Shown here: piece after piece, positions 8,530 through 17,463 of the stretch
Numbering within the stretch: position 1 is the first letter of the stretch
Layout: every line of letters starts with the position of its first letter
Source: an uncultured Christensenellaceae bacterium
GTDB lineage: Bacteria; Bacillota; Clostridia; Christensenellales; Pumilibacteraceae
Reading direction: 5' to 3'
Length of the DNA: 64,000 nucleotides
Assembly: GCA_910588155.1 (NCBI GenBank)
Contig: CAJUPB010000006.1
Location: 1-64,000 of the forward strand
Program-made: the position numbers and the translations under genes
Notes under the pieces: generated by a model
Databases searched by the model: none
Seen by the model: the letters and a program-made list of their open reading frames with translations, nothing else
Told to the model about the DNA's origin: nothing

Positions 8530-10266
8530 TTAACCGTATTGCACGCCCAACGTGACTTTTGCCGCGCTGTCCGAAGAAAGCGACGGCGTCAGGTATTCCA
8601 CGGTGAGTCTGCCTCTGAACAAGAATGCTTCCGAAGTCAGCGTGACCGTGCCGCCCGAAAAAGGCATATAGTCTATTTCGCCGCCGCGTTTCAGGCGAAG
8701 TATGCCGTCGTTTGTTCGGCACACGCTTACAATCTGTTCGGCGTCCGAAATTTCCTTGAACGCCAAGCCGCCCGACGACTTTACGTAAATCACGGTATTG
8801 CCGCAGACAAAAGCCTGTTCGCCGTTTACAAAGCCGCCCTCTCCGACGTCCGCCGCTTTTTGCGTAAATGCGTCCGCGGCGACGACAATGCCGCTTGCCG
8901 TCGATTGATACAGCAGTCTGCCGCAGACGTATATCTTCTGCGGCGCGCGGGACAGCGCCGCCTTGACGGATTCCAAGGCGGTGAGTTTGCTTCCCGAATT
9001 GCCGTCTCCGAACACTTCCGCTCCCATACTTTTGCCGCCGACAATCAGGCGTTTGGAATCTATTCTGCCGACGAGCGCCGCCCCTCCGGCGTATATGTCC
9101 GCAATCACGCCGAAGCCGCTCTTGCCGTCTGTTTCCGTCAGGTATACTCTGTTTTTGCACAACACGGCGGCAAGATAGTTTCCCGACGGCAACGACACAA
9201 TCGCATAGTCGTCCGCCTCGAACGGCAAGACGATTTTGCTTTCGTCGCCGCGCCCGTCTATGCGCGTCAGTTCGGTTCCCTTCATACAGAAGAGACAGCC
9301 GTCGCAGGTCAGGCGCGTCATACGCGCTTCGCCCGTTATGCGCCTTTGACCCGTCACACGCACTTTGCCGCCGACAATGCGCATAAGCGTGGCTTCGCCG
9401 CCGCCGACCGCCGCGATGTTTCCGGTCAGGTCGCAGGCAAACACGGAATTTTCGCCCACGCGCAAATCGGTTTGCACCGCGCCGCCGAGTCCGCCGTCGT
9501 CGAACGAAACTTCGTATGCCGAAAGCGGACTTTCGTTGTACGTCACGTCCGTGACCGCTATCACGTCACCGCCGAGAGTCACCGTGCCGTGCGCCGGTAC
9601 GGTCGCAGAAGCTATCGCAATCCGTGCCGAATCCGCCGCGGGAAGCGCGCGCAATGCCGGCGTGCCGTCCAGAAACAGCACGGCGTCGAATACCTTTTCC
9701 TGCGTAACGGCGGAAAACTCCGCTCCCGAATCCGTTATTTCGACGTCTGCCGAAACGATTTGCAGATATTCGCCCGAAGACGCGGGCGCGGTGTGAAGCG
9801 GCGAATAACTGCGCCCGAAGGCTATTTTCGGATTGGCGATTGCCGTCTCTCCGAGCAGCCATTTAATCAGCGGATTGTCGCCGCCGACGAATGCGGCGCA
9901 GTCGCCGTCGATTTGCAATGAAACGGTCAACGACACGACGAGCGGTATGCCCGCCTGTTTTTGAAAGCCGTTTTGAAAAACCGCCTCGACGTCCGCCTTT
10001 TCGCCGTCGGAGGACAGCGCGGCGGAGAGAAGCGTGAACGAACCGCTTTGAACGGCTGCCGTTCTTTCGGCGAAAGGTTTTGCCGAGGGGTCGAAGTTGC
10101 AGTCGGAAAGCGTCGTTTCAATCACGCGGCGTCTGTCCGAGCAATTCAGTATCATATATTTGCCGTAAAGTCTGCCCTCTTTCAGCGCGGATGCTATGGC
10201 ATACGGGTTTGCCGACGCCGCAAGTTTTTCGCCCTGCGATTCGGCGGTTGCGGTCACATCAAACAT
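8530..10266 (-). CDS. Large beta-rich virion-like protein
   Basis: A 578-residue soluble protein with no signal peptide, rich in Val, Gly, Asp and Ser in short alternating strands. The second half (from about residue 300) contains repeated blade-like units, for example LTCDGCLFCMKGTEL, KNRVYLTETDG and CGNTVIYVKSSGG, that read like a beta-propeller. The start overlaps the upstream stop by 8 bp, so the two are coupled. Order in the operon after the nozzle-like gene suggests a distal tail, spike or receptor-binding component. I cannot name a family. Confidence 0.55.
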   Translation of the reverse strand: MFDVTATAESQGEKLAASANPYAIASALKEGRLYGKYMILNCSDRRRVIETTLSDCNFDPSAKPFAERTAAVQSGSFTLLSAALSSDGEKADVEAVFQNGFQKQAGIPLVVSLTVSLQIDGDCAAFVGGDNPLIKWLLGETAIANPKIAFGRSYSPLHTAPASSGEYLQIVSADVEITDSGAEFSAVTQEKVFDAVLFLDGTPALRALPAADSARIAIASATVPAHGTVTLGGDVIAVTDVTYNESPLSAYEVSFDDGGLGGAVQTDLRVGENSVFACDLTGNIAAVGGGEATLMRIVGGKVRVTGQRRITGEARMTRLTCDGCLFCMKGTELTRIDGRGDESKIVLPFEADDYAIVSLPSGNYLAAVLCKNRVYLTETDGKSGFGVIADIYAGGAALVGRIDSKRLIVGGKSMGAEVFGDGNSGSKLTALESVKAALSRAPQKIYVCGRLLYQSTASGIVVAADAFTQKAADVGEGGFVNGEQAFVCGNTVIYVKSSGGLAFKEISDAEQIVSVCRTNDGILRLKRGGEIDYMPFSGGTVTLTSEAFLFRGRLTVEYLTPSLSSDSAAKVTLGVQYG

Positions 10267-11185
10267 TTTGCGCCCTCCCCGTCGCCGTGACGGAAAACTC
10301 GATTGTTTTCGTCGCCTCCGGCTCTTCTTTAAGAAGCAGATTTTTTCCGCCCGAACTCACGATTACGGCAAGCGGCTCGGCGTTTTTCACCGCCGCAGCC
10401 CAGTCCGTGCGCTGTTTATCAAGCGGTCGAAACTCACGTCCGCGCGTGCCTTCCTTTGCGTCGAAAGAAAAGCAGCACAGATTGCCGTCCCTTGCATAAA
10501 ACGCGTAAACGCGATTTTTTCGGCAAGTTGCGGAAAGACTTCCGACGCTTTCGCCGAGGCAGTTTCTCGACAGCACGTTCAGCTGTCTGTCCAAAACCGC
10601 GCTCCACAATCGGTCGAACATATCGGTGTACACGAGACAATAGCCGTCGCCCGCACGGCACACGTCCGCGCACTTGCCCCTGCCCGCTTTGACGACGGTC
10701 TTGACATTGTATCTTTTGTCGCAGCAAGTCAGCGTTATGTCGCCGTCCTTTATCTCGCATATCACATAATATTTGTCCAGCGAAGCAAAGCGCAGTTTCG
10801 GTTCGTACTGCGCAGTTTCGGTGTACGGCAGCAAGATTTCGCATTCCGCTTCCGCTGTTTCGCCGTCCAGCTCGCGCGTGTCCAAAACCACGTCGCCGCC
10901 GCCCGTGCCGAACAGCACGCACTCGGTTTTGTTTTCGTCCACAGACGCGCGGTCGGTTCGCATTCCGCCGAGCGACAGCCAGACGTCGCCGCTTCCGCCT
11001 GTTATCTTTGCCTTTACCGTCACGGCGCTGTACCTGCCGTTGTTTCGCGGCAGCAGAGTCAGCAGTCCTTTGCCCGAGACTCGGACTCTGTGCAAGCACG
11101 GCACGTCGGCGCGCGCTTCGGCGGTTTGCGCGAGCTTGGCTTCCAGCTCCTCGGTTTTCAGATACGCCATTTTTCCGTAGTCCAC
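10259..11185 (-). CDS. Beta-rich virion-like protein
   Basis: A 308-residue protein starting at GTG (AAGGAGG site 5 bases upstream), although an in-frame ATG lies five codons later. It has a short helical N-terminus, then alternating strands with propeller-like units (KDGDITLTCCDKR, DGYCLVYTDMF, KNRVYAFYARDGN). It has no membrane segment. It sits between the nozzle-like gene and another beta-rich gene, so a tail or spike role is likely by position. No family is recognised. Confidence 0.5.
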   Translation of the reverse strand: MDYGKMAYLKTEELEAKLAQTAEARADVPCLHRVRVSGKGLLTLLPRNNGRYSAVTVKAKITGGSGDVWLSLGGMRTDRASVDENKTECVLFGTGGGDVVLDTRELDGETAEAECEILLPYTETAQYEPKLRFASLDKYYVICEIKDGDITLTCCDKRYNVKTVVKAGRGKCADVCRAGDGYCLVYTDMFDRLWSAVLDRQLNVLSRNCLGESVGSLSATCRKNRVYAFYARDGNLCCFSFDAKEGTRGREFRPLDKQRTDWAAAVKNAEPLAVIVSSGGKNLLLKEEPEATKTIEFSVTATGRAQNV

Positions 11186-11197
11186 AGTCCCTCCTTT

Positions 11198-12556
11198 TTA
11201 TCCCGAAACGAGCGCGACGACCTCGGCTATTCGGGTATTCGTCGCATTTGCCGACAGCAAAATCCCCAACTTTCTGCCGCGCAGTCCGACTTTGACACGC
11301 TGTACGCCGCTCTTTCCCTTAATCGAATACGTCTTTGCCCTGCCGTCGAAAAGCACTTTCAATTTCATATCCGTCGCCGTTTCCAGACAGATTTCGTTTA
11401 TCTTTTTTATTCTGTCGGAGCGGGACAGCGCGTTGTACGGCACTTTCCAGACCTTGGACGTGGGCGTGCCGAAAACCGCGCCGCACGGCGTTATGCCCGC
11501 CGCCCTGTTTTCGCAGACGGCTTTCAGTCCGTCGGAAACGAAGAACGACGATATTTCCAATCCGTCGGAGAGTTCCGCCGTCTTTTGCGCGACGTCGTAC
11601 ACGAGCAGGCTGTCGTTTTTTTCGCCGCCGCTGCCGTATGCGAGATAGTACTTTCCGTCGAAGTACGCGCCGACCGCGGACTCCTTGTATTTCGTCAAAT
11701 CTCCTAGCCTAGGCAATATCTTCGTCGTGGACAGCCCGTCGAAAACGTACAGTCCGTCGGAAGCGAGAAAGATTATCCTGTCGCCGCACACCGTCACCGA
11801 ACCTGCGTAAATCCTGCCCGACGAGACGTACAGATTGGACACGGAGAACTCGGTTTGGTCGGCGTAAGCTATCATTCGAGAGATGCCGTAGTCGCGGAAA
11901 ACATATACGTAATTCAAAAAAGCCACAACCTTATTCGATTTTCCGTACCCGTCCGCCAGCGTCACGAAGCCGCCGCTGTCCAAGCCCTCCGCCCAATTCG
12001 TGGGGTCCAAGTCGTCGGAAAAGCGCACGCTGTCCGGCTCGTTCGCCGTCGTGACGAACAGTCTTTCGTAGTGCAGCGCCATCGACGTTATCTGCGGCGA
12101 CGGGTCGATTGTCCTTATGCCCTCGCCGTCGTACACCGCCATTTTGTCCTTGCCGCTGCACATAAGAACAACGTCGCTGCCGTACAGGCGGTAATTCACG
12201 GCGATGGGCGGAGCAGCAAATCTGACGGCGGCAAGTTTTTCGTCCGCGCCTTCTTTGACGGTGTGAATCCAACCGTCGGTGTCGCAGTACATAGGCGTCG
12301 TCTCCCGTCTGCCGTCCTTTTCCGCCACGTATTCCCACGCCGAAGCCACTTTTGCCGCGCCGCCCAAACACGGGCTTTCCTCGACGCCCCAACCGTCCGT
12401 CAGAGCGCCGTTTTCCACGCGGAAATTCTTGTACTTCGACGCCTCCTTATACGACATCGCGGACTCGTCTTTTACCGCGTCGAAGCCTGCGCGAAAGTTG
12501 TCCGCCGACATTCTCGACAGCGCTTTTCGGCGCGGCTTCACGTACGGATTATTCAA
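11198..12556 (-). CDS. Tail nozzle / stabilisation-like beta-propeller protein
   Basis: A 452-residue protein. I chose the TTG at 12556 because it has AGGAGGT seven bases upstream; an upstream extension would run over the preceding gene in another frame. Propeller-like units are visible. VRFSDDLDPTNWAEG, LADGYGKSNKVVAFL and VYVFRDYGISRMI resemble the S-x-DP-x-NW and nearby strands of short-tailed-phage nozzle proteins (T7 gp12 or P22 gp10 type). It follows the connector-like gene, the expected place for such a protein. Role inferred from order and motif resemblance. Confidence 0.6.
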   Translation of the reverse strand: MNNPYVKPRRKALSRMSADNFRAGFDAVKDESAMSYKEASKYKNFRVENGALTDGWGVEESPCLGGAAKVASAWEYVAEKDGRRETTPMYCDTDGWIHTVKEGADEKLAAVRFAAPPIAVNYRLYGSDVVLMCSGKDKMAVYDGEGIRTIDPSPQITSMALHYERLFVTTANEPDSVRFSDDLDPTNWAEGLDSGGFVTLADGYGKSNKVVAFLNYVYVFRDYGISRMIAYADQTEFSVSNLYVSSGRIYAGSVTVCGDRIIFLASDGLYVFDGLSTTKILPRLGDLTKYKESAVGAYFDGKYYLAYGSGGEKNDSLLVYDVAQKTAELSDGLEISSFFVSDGLKAVCENRAAGITPCGAVFGTPTSKVWKVPYNALSRSDRIKKINEICLETATDMKLKVLFDGRAKTYSIKGKSGVQRVKVGLRGRKLGILLSANATNTRIAEVVALVSG

Positions 12557-13131
12557 GCAAACCACCTCCTCGGCGGCGTACTTTTTCCCGACGAAAACTT
12601 TATCACGGCGCGTTGCAAAGCGTCGCGGTAACGCTTGTCCCACATCTCGGCGTCGGCGTCCAAACCTGCCGCTATACAGTACTCGGCGGCGACGCCGTAG
12701 GCGAGTATTCTTTCCGACACGGTTTCGTCCGCCCATTCCGTTTCGCCGTCCTCGGTCGCTTCCGCGGGCTTAAACGCATATTGCACGATGACTTTGCCGT
12801 CCCCGTCCAGCTTCAAGCCGTCGAAGCGGCGGTGAAATTTCACGCGCTTACCGTTCTTTCTCACACTTGCGACTGCCGTCGGCGCGCGAGGAAAATCCTT
12901 AAAAAACAGTCTGCCGTTTTTTGCCGTCATTTCGTCTTCCCTCACGAGCGGAAAATAGTCCGACGCGATGTCGTCCGCGACGAAGTCTACGCATTTCAGC
13001 AGCAGTTTTTTCTCGCCGTCGGTCAGCGCAATATCATCTTTCGGCGCCGTTTCGCCCTCCTCTGTTTCCGCCTCGCCCGCGCTTAAATTCAGCAGTTTCA
13101 CGGCGTCTTCCATTATTTTTTTTATAAGCAA
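12553..13131 (-). CDS. Head-tail connector-like protein
   Basis: A 192-residue protein if it starts at the TTG at 13131, which has a GGGGG site 5 bases upstream. The ATG at 13113 is the alternative but has no site. The N-terminus is a helical segment (LTDGEKKLLLKCVDFVADD), the middle has strands with FKDFPRAPTAVASV and DGKVIVQYAF, and the end carries a helix with YCIAAGLDADAEMWD. Length, order after the capsid gene and mixed fold resemble small connector or tail-tube-A proteins. The stop overlaps the start of the nozzle-like gene by 4 bp. Confidence 0.5.
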   Translation of the reverse strand: MLIKKIMEDAVKLLNLSAGEAETEEGETAPKDDIALTDGEKKLLLKCVDFVADDIASDYFPLVREDEMTAKNGRLFFKDFPRAPTAVASVRKNGKRVKFHRRFDGLKLDGDGKVIVQYAFKPAEATEDGETEWADETVSERILAYGVAAEYCIAAGLDADAEMWDKRYRDALQRAVIKFSSGKSTPPRRWFA

Positions 13132-13451
13132 TTTATCCCCCTTTCCGCCGCTTCGGCGGCAACGCGCATTTGACTGCGCAGCAATTTTTCGTTTTCCCTT
13201 TCCAGCTCTTTCACAAGCCGTTCCGCACGTTCTCTCCTCGTTCTTCTCGCATATTCCAGCGTGCGGCAGTCCAATCTTTCGTACGGCAAAACGGCGCACA
13301 GCGAACCGCCCTTTTGGGCGTTGCTGTGCAATTCCAGCCGTCCGCTTTTCCGCCGTCTCAATACGAAATACGACTCGTCGATTTCTTTCAAGCGTCCGAC
13401 GATGCCGCACATATCCCCCGTAACTTCTTCGTATTTCATTATGTCCGTCAT
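13122..13451 (-). CDS. Small phage structural protein
   Basis: A 109-residue protein from the ATG with GGAG upstream. The first half has strands (YFVLRRRKSGRLELHS) and a short turn; the second half is a long basic-acidic helix (RRTRRERAERLVKELER). It lies between the capsid and connector-like genes. The 187 bases upstream (13452-13638) hold no supported gene, but the same frame stays open through them to just past the capsid stop without a credible start; this could be a longer form. No family is recognised. Confidence 0.5.
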   Translation of the reverse strand: MTDIMKYEEVTGDMCGIVGRLKEIDESYFVLRRRKSGRLELHSNAQKGGSLCAVLPYERLDCRTLEYARRTRRERAERLVKELERENEKLLRSQMRVAAEAAERGINCL

Positions 13452-13638
13452 AAAAATCTCCGTTTCGGGCGAGCGCGCCCGTCGCTGCCGACGGCAATGC
13501 CGTTTATTTCGGCAACGCATATTTATCGGCAAAAAGTCCGACGAGAGCGGAAACGCACGCACATCGCAGAGTGTGACTGTGACGTTTTTTGCCGTGTCGG
13601 ACTCTTCGCCGAACTTGAATTCAAACTTTTTTACGCCG

Positions 13639-14796
13639 TTATGCGCGCGTTATGCCCGTGAGTTTTGCCTGTCCGTTGGGCTTGTCGCATATCAAATCGC
13701 AATACTTCACGAGCGTTGCCGTGTAAGTCGGTTTGCCGAGCGTCTGACGGAGTATTCTGCCGTTTTCGGTTTCGAGATATCGCCAATCGCAGAGGCGGTG
13801 AAGTTTGAACGACTCCGTATTCAAAAGGTACATCGCGCCGTCCTCGACAAAGCGGTCGTATACGAGAGGTATACCGTTGTACGACAGCGTTTTGAAGCCG
13901 CCGTCCAACTGCATTATGTCGATATTGCGCTTATACTGCGCCATATACTCCTGGAAGGCGTATTTTGCGGTTGCCGAGCAGGCAATGAAATCCACATCGC
14001 TGCCCGACGTCATTTCCAAACGGTCTATTGCCTCCTGTATGACTATCTCGTCTATCGCGCCGCCGACGTCTTTTGTATAGGGCTTCAAAAACGGGTGGTC
14101 GGCACGTTTGAGTCCGTATATATCTTTATCGGAGAATATCGCGCCCAAGCCCGTTATCTCCTTGTCCTTGCTGCCCTGCACGTAAAGCACGCTCTTGTCG
14201 GCGACTGCTGCCGTCGGCGCGGATGCGAATCTTATTTTCTTGCCGTCCCTGTCCACGCTTGCGATACGCAAGCCGCCTTCGGCGAGCGCGCCCGACGACG
14301 AATATATATCCACGACCAATCCCTCTATTAGATTATTTGCGCTGTCCACAGGATACTCGCCGTTTGCGCCGGCGCCGACGACTGCCAGCCTGCCGCTTCC
14401 GTCGCCGTACAGCATTCTGCCCATATTGAATTTCGACGCCGTCAAAAGTCCTTCGAGTTCGGCGTTCAGCAAGTCCGTGAACGCGCCTCTGCCGTCCTCC
14501 GACGCACGTATCGCCTTATCGGAGATTTCTATCTGTCCGTAAAGGTTTTTCAGCGTCGTGACGAACTGCACGTAGTTGTTCGAGTGTGCGGCGGGAAGCT
14601 GTCCGTCCTCGTCGCCGGCGCCGACGCCGCCGTTGATTCCCCAGCTTGCCGCCTTTCTTATTTCCTTGCCCCACACGTCGGAACTTGTCTGCTCTATCTT
14701 CGTGAGCAGAGGGTTCACCTTTGTATTCAAAAGCTCGGTCACCGTTCCGAGATAGACCGATTTCAAAGCGTTTTCCGCATTCTGTAAAGTTACCAT
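13639..14796 (-). CDS. Phage major capsid protein
   Basis: A 385-residue protein with an AAAGGAG site. It begins with a helical arm, followed by GKEIRKAASWGINGG, NLYGQIEISDKAI, then a segment on inter-subunit contact and GRMLYGDGSGRL, and ends with peripheral-domain strands (YNGIPLVYDRFVE). Length, position two genes after the portal and overall pattern fit an HK97-fold coat protein of short-tailed or P22/N4-like type. It follows a small scaffold-position gene. Fold assignment is by pattern and context. Confidence 0.8.
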   Translation of the reverse strand: MVTLQNAENALKSVYLGTVTELLNTKVNPLLTKIEQTSSDVWGKEIRKAASWGINGGVGAGDEDGQLPAAHSNNYVQFVTTLKNLYGQIEISDKAIRASEDGRGAFTDLLNAELEGLLTASKFNMGRMLYGDGSGRLAVVGAGANGEYPVDSANNLIEGLVVDIYSSSGALAEGGLRIASVDRDGKKIRFASAPTAAVADKSVLYVQGSKDKEITGLGAIFSDKDIYGLKRADHPFLKPYTKDVGGAIDEIVIQEAIDRLEMTSGSDVDFIACSATAKYAFQEYMAQYKRNIDIMQLDGGFKTLSYNGIPLVYDRFVEDGAMYLLNTESFKLHRLCDWRYLETENGRILRQTLGKPTYTATLVKYCDLICDKPNGQAKLTGITRA

Positions 14797-14827
14797 TTAT
14801 TTCTCCTTTTGATTCTTTCTGCGCAAT

Positions 14828-15100
14828 TCAAAGTCTGTTCAAATACAGCTCGCACAGTTGTTTTGCCTCTTCCAATGTCTTTGGTCTTTTCTGCGGCGAG
14901 AGCGGCGCGCCGCCTTTCGGCGATACGGGCGCGCTCTTTTTCATTCCGCGCAGATATGCTTCTATGACCAATCTTTGCACGGTCGGATTGTTCAGCACAT
15001 ATTTTTTGACGAACTCCTCGTCGTCGAGCAAGCCTGCCGCAAACTCCGCCGCCGCGAGCGGGTCGAGCTCGTTTTGTTTGGCGTCATTCTCCCGTTCCAC
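14828..15100 (-). CDS. Small helical protein in scaffold position
   Basis: A 90-residue protein from a GTG with a GGAGG site. It is mostly helical and acidic at the N-terminus (LDPLAAAEFAAGLL) with a Pro/Lys-rich linker and a helical end. It lies immediately before the capsid gene, where scaffolding or head-assembly genes usually sit. It overlaps the preceding gene by 17 bp. The scaffold role is inferred from position only. Confidence 0.5.
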   Translation of the reverse strand: MERENDAKQNELDPLAAAEFAAGLLDDEEFVKKYVLNNPTVQRLVIEAYLRGMKKSAPVSPKGGAPLSPQKRPKTLEEAKQLCELYLNRL

Positions 15101-15452
15101 TTTCCTCCTCCCCGTATCTTTTATGTTCGCGTATGTGCGACAGCAGTCTTTCCCTTGCCGCGCCGCCCCTTCTGCCGACGAAATTCGAGTCCGTCAGCGC
15201 AAAGCGCGTGTGGCGGGCAATGTGCAGTTCGTGATTGTCCAACTCGCACACTTCCAATTTTTCGCCGCCGACTGCGCCGGCGTTTTCCCTGTCCGCGCGC
15301 TTTATATGCACGGCGCGTTCGTCGGTCTTGGACTCCCAGCCGCCGTAGCCGAGCGTGTCGAGTATGCGGTATCTCGTTTCCTCGTCGAGCCTGCCGTCGC
15401 CGTCGTGCAAAAGACCGCTTTTCAGCAGTTCGAACACGGTGTTTTGCCGCAT
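15084..15452 (-). CDS. Phage protein with DNHxxHIxxH motif
   Basis: A 122-residue protein next to the portal gene. The central motif DNHELHIARHTRFAL is common in Firmicutes phage proteins encoded close to the portal, or in the C-terminal region of some portals. Downstream is a basic helical end. No clear Shine-Dalgarno site; the gene begins 14 bases after the portal stop. A portal accessory role is plausible. The clustered His residues suggest metal binding, but this is inference. Confidence 0.55.
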   Translation of the reverse strand: MRQNTVFELLKSGLLHDGDGRLDEETRYRILDTLGYGGWESKTDERAVHIKRADRENAGAVGGEKLEVCELDNHELHIARHTRFALTDSNFVGRRGGAARERLLSHIREHKRYGEEESGTGE

Positions 15453-15466
15453 AGCCAGCGTGGAGT

Positions 15467-16975
15467 TCAGTTCGTTTTCGGTGTCACGACATCGTCGCAG
15501 CCTATGTCGGACGCGGTGAAGCTCATAAGTTCGACTTCGCCGTTCTCGCCGACAAATCGCGTCAGTCGGGGACGGGACGCGAACTGTTTGTACAGCCGCA
15601 GTACCTGTCTGCCTATCTCGCGCGCCGCCTGCCGCACCAGCTCCGCCGTGACGGAAAGTCGGGTGTCGTCCTGTTCTATCAAAAGCTGCAACGCCACGCC
15701 GCTGGTTGCCACGGACGGCACGGACGAAGAGCGCATTATTTCCGACACGCCCGACACGGATATGAACTCGTTCAGCAGTCTGTCTTCCTCTGCGGAAAAA
15801 TCGCTCGGCACGTCGCCCGGATTCATAAGTCTCGGAGGCGTTCCGCCCTGGCGGTACACTATGATTTTGCCCGGACTCAACCCCTCGGCGGCAAGATTGT
15901 CGAGGTCGACGGAACCGTCTTCCACGGTCAGCACGCCCATTGCTATGCGGTTTAAAAACTCGTGTTTGCGGTTTTTGACGGCGTTGTACGCGCGCTGTAT
16001 GGGTATGGCTCTTTCCACCATACTCTGTCCGAAAAAGCAGCCTGCCCTTTTGAGAGAGTCCTGTTTGACAAACGGAAATGTTCTGGTTTCGTTTTCGCCG
16101 TTCACATACGGCAAGTCGCCGTAATACAGCAGTCTGTTTCCCGCTACGGCGACAAACTCGCCCGACGGATTGTCCTTATTCGGGAGCGTATAGCGTTCTA
16201 TGACGAGCGCGCTTTTTCCGGCGTCGGTTCCCCCGACGCCCTGCGCCGTGCCGGAAAGCGACAGTCCGCCGCCGCCCGAAAACATACTCGGCGCGACTAT
16301 CCGAGCTTCGCCGTCGGGCGGCACTCTCACCCCGTACGTGCTTTCTATATCGTCGACGTCGACTGCTCTTGCGTGTATCAGCGAGCGGCAGTCGGCTATA
16401 TTCGAGCGCGTCAGTTCGTCCGGGTACAGCTCATACGGCGAGCAGACTTCGATTTTCACGTCGCCCTCGAACACGGGCGCGCCGTCTATGCTCCCCACTC
16501 TGCCGCCGCCGTTTTCGTCCCAGCTTATCTTATAGAACGCGCTGCCCGTCAGTTCCGACCATACCGCGCCGTCGGCGAGCAGTGCGTCCAAATTCAAAGC
16601 CGCGGACGCCGACGACAGTATTTTGCTTGCCGCCTTTGCCGTCTTGACGTCGCAATCGTCGCCGCTTGCGGGTCTGACGCTCATAACGGGGCGCACCCTG
16701 TTGAGTTTCGCCAACCGCGTTTCCACGATGGACGCTATGTGATTGAACGATTCGCGTTCCTGCCAGAAATAGTCGCGCTCGTCGTCTCTGACCTCGCCGA
16801 GAGCGTCTATCGAGCAATGCTGATTTCCGAGCGCGAAATTTTCGTTCAGCTGCCACTGCGCCTCGAAGGGACGGCGTGCCGCCCTGCGGCGTTCGAAGTC
16901 GCTTTTGACGGCGGCGACGGTTTCCTCCTCGAAAAGTATCTGCCGCTCGCCTGTTTTTCGGTTTGTCTGCGTCAC
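15467..16975 (-). CDS. Phage portal protein, P22-like
   Basis: A 502-residue protein starting at GTG with an AAGGAG site. Characteristic P22-type portal features are the N-terminal WQLNENFALGNQH and W-x-E-R-ESFNHIASIVETR segments, the crown/stem region with YNAVKNRKHEFLNR, and the following LSPGKIIVYRQGG. Portals form the dodecameric DNA entry ring bound by terminase. The start overlaps the preceding small gene by 4 bp. Confidence is high on sequence style and its place after the terminase. Confidence 0.88.
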   Translation of the reverse strand: MTQTNRKTGERQILFEEETVAAVKSDFERRRAARRPFEAQWQLNENFALGNQHCSIDALGEVRDDERDYFWQERESFNHIASIVETRLAKLNRVRPVMSVRPASGDDCDVKTAKAASKILSSASAALNLDALLADGAVWSELTGSAFYKISWDENGGGRVGSIDGAPVFEGDVKIEVCSPYELYPDELTRSNIADCRSLIHARAVDVDDIESTYGVRVPPDGEARIVAPSMFSGGGGLSLSGTAQGVGGTDAGKSALVIERYTLPNKDNPSGEFVAVAGNRLLYYGDLPYVNGENETRTFPFVKQDSLKRAGCFFGQSMVERAIPIQRAYNAVKNRKHEFLNRIAMGVLTVEDGSVDLDNLAAEGLSPGKIIVYRQGGTPPRLMNPGDVPSDFSAEEDRLLNEFISVSGVSEIMRSSSVPSVATSGVALQLLIEQDDTRLSVTAELVRQAAREIGRQVLRLYKQFASRPRLTRFVGENGEVELMSFTASDIGCDDVVTPKTN

Positions 16976-17181
16976 TGCCTCTTCTCCTTTTTCTTTGCCG
17001 TTTCTATGCTTTTGGGCACGAGCGTCGCGCCTATGAGGTTATACAGCTCGGAAAGGCACTTATCGCAGACGTGAAGTCTGCTGCCTATGCCGACGCGATT
17101 GAACTTTATCGTTTTCGAAGCGCGGTTGTTGCACGCGCCCATTTCGCATTTAATCTTGTATTTGGTGTCGTTAAGCTCCAT
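16972..17181 (-). CDS. Small zinc-ribbon-like protein
   Basis: A 69-residue protein with a GGAGG site. Cysteines at about positions 12, 17, 39 and 42 (CEMGAC and CDKC) form a likely Zn-binding site, and the C-terminal half is a helix ending in Lys-rich residues. It lies between the terminase and portal genes and overlaps the portal start. Function is unknown; small Cys-rich genes at this position are common in Clostridia phages. Confidence 0.55.
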   Translation of the reverse strand: MELNDTKYKIKCEMGACNNRASKTIKFNRVGIGSRLHVCDKCLSELYNLIGATLVPKSIETAKKKEKRQ

Positions 17182-17193
17182 TTTTTCCTCCCT

Positions 17194-17463
17194 TTATTCC
17201 TTCAATTCCTTTTCCAATGTTTCGCAGAGCGCAAAAAGCTCTTCGTCAGAAAGCGCGCTCACGTCGGTTTCGCCGCACAAAGCCAGCAAAAGTTTTGCCG
17301 CGGTGACGTCTGCCGGCGTTTCCTTTTCCACGACTCTGCGTTTCAAGAGCTTGATTTCCCCGTCGCCGTCCACCGCGTATTCCTCGCTGGTCTCCTCGCT
17401 TTTATACCCGACCGCTCTTTTGACGAGGGCTTTTATGACGGCGTCCTTATCGCTTTCGTTCAC
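17194..17463 (-). CDS. Small acidic phage-block protein
   Basis: An 89-residue protein from the GTG at 17463, which overlaps the terminase stop as GTGA and has a GGGGAGGAG site. It is acidic and mostly helical (DVTAAKLLLALCGE, then LSDEELFALCETLEKEL). It could be a head-assembly or terminase-associated factor by position. No family recognised. Confidence 0.5.
   Translation of the reverse strand: MNESDKDAVIKALVKRAVGYKSEETSEEYAVDGDGEIKLLKRRVVEKETPADVTAAKLLLALCGETDVSALSDEELFALCETLEKELKE

Noticed and set aside
7879..9921. Long plus-strand open frame (680 codons) across the phage block
   Set aside because: It is an Arg/Phe-rich shadow of minus-strand genes with strong start sites and operon overlaps.
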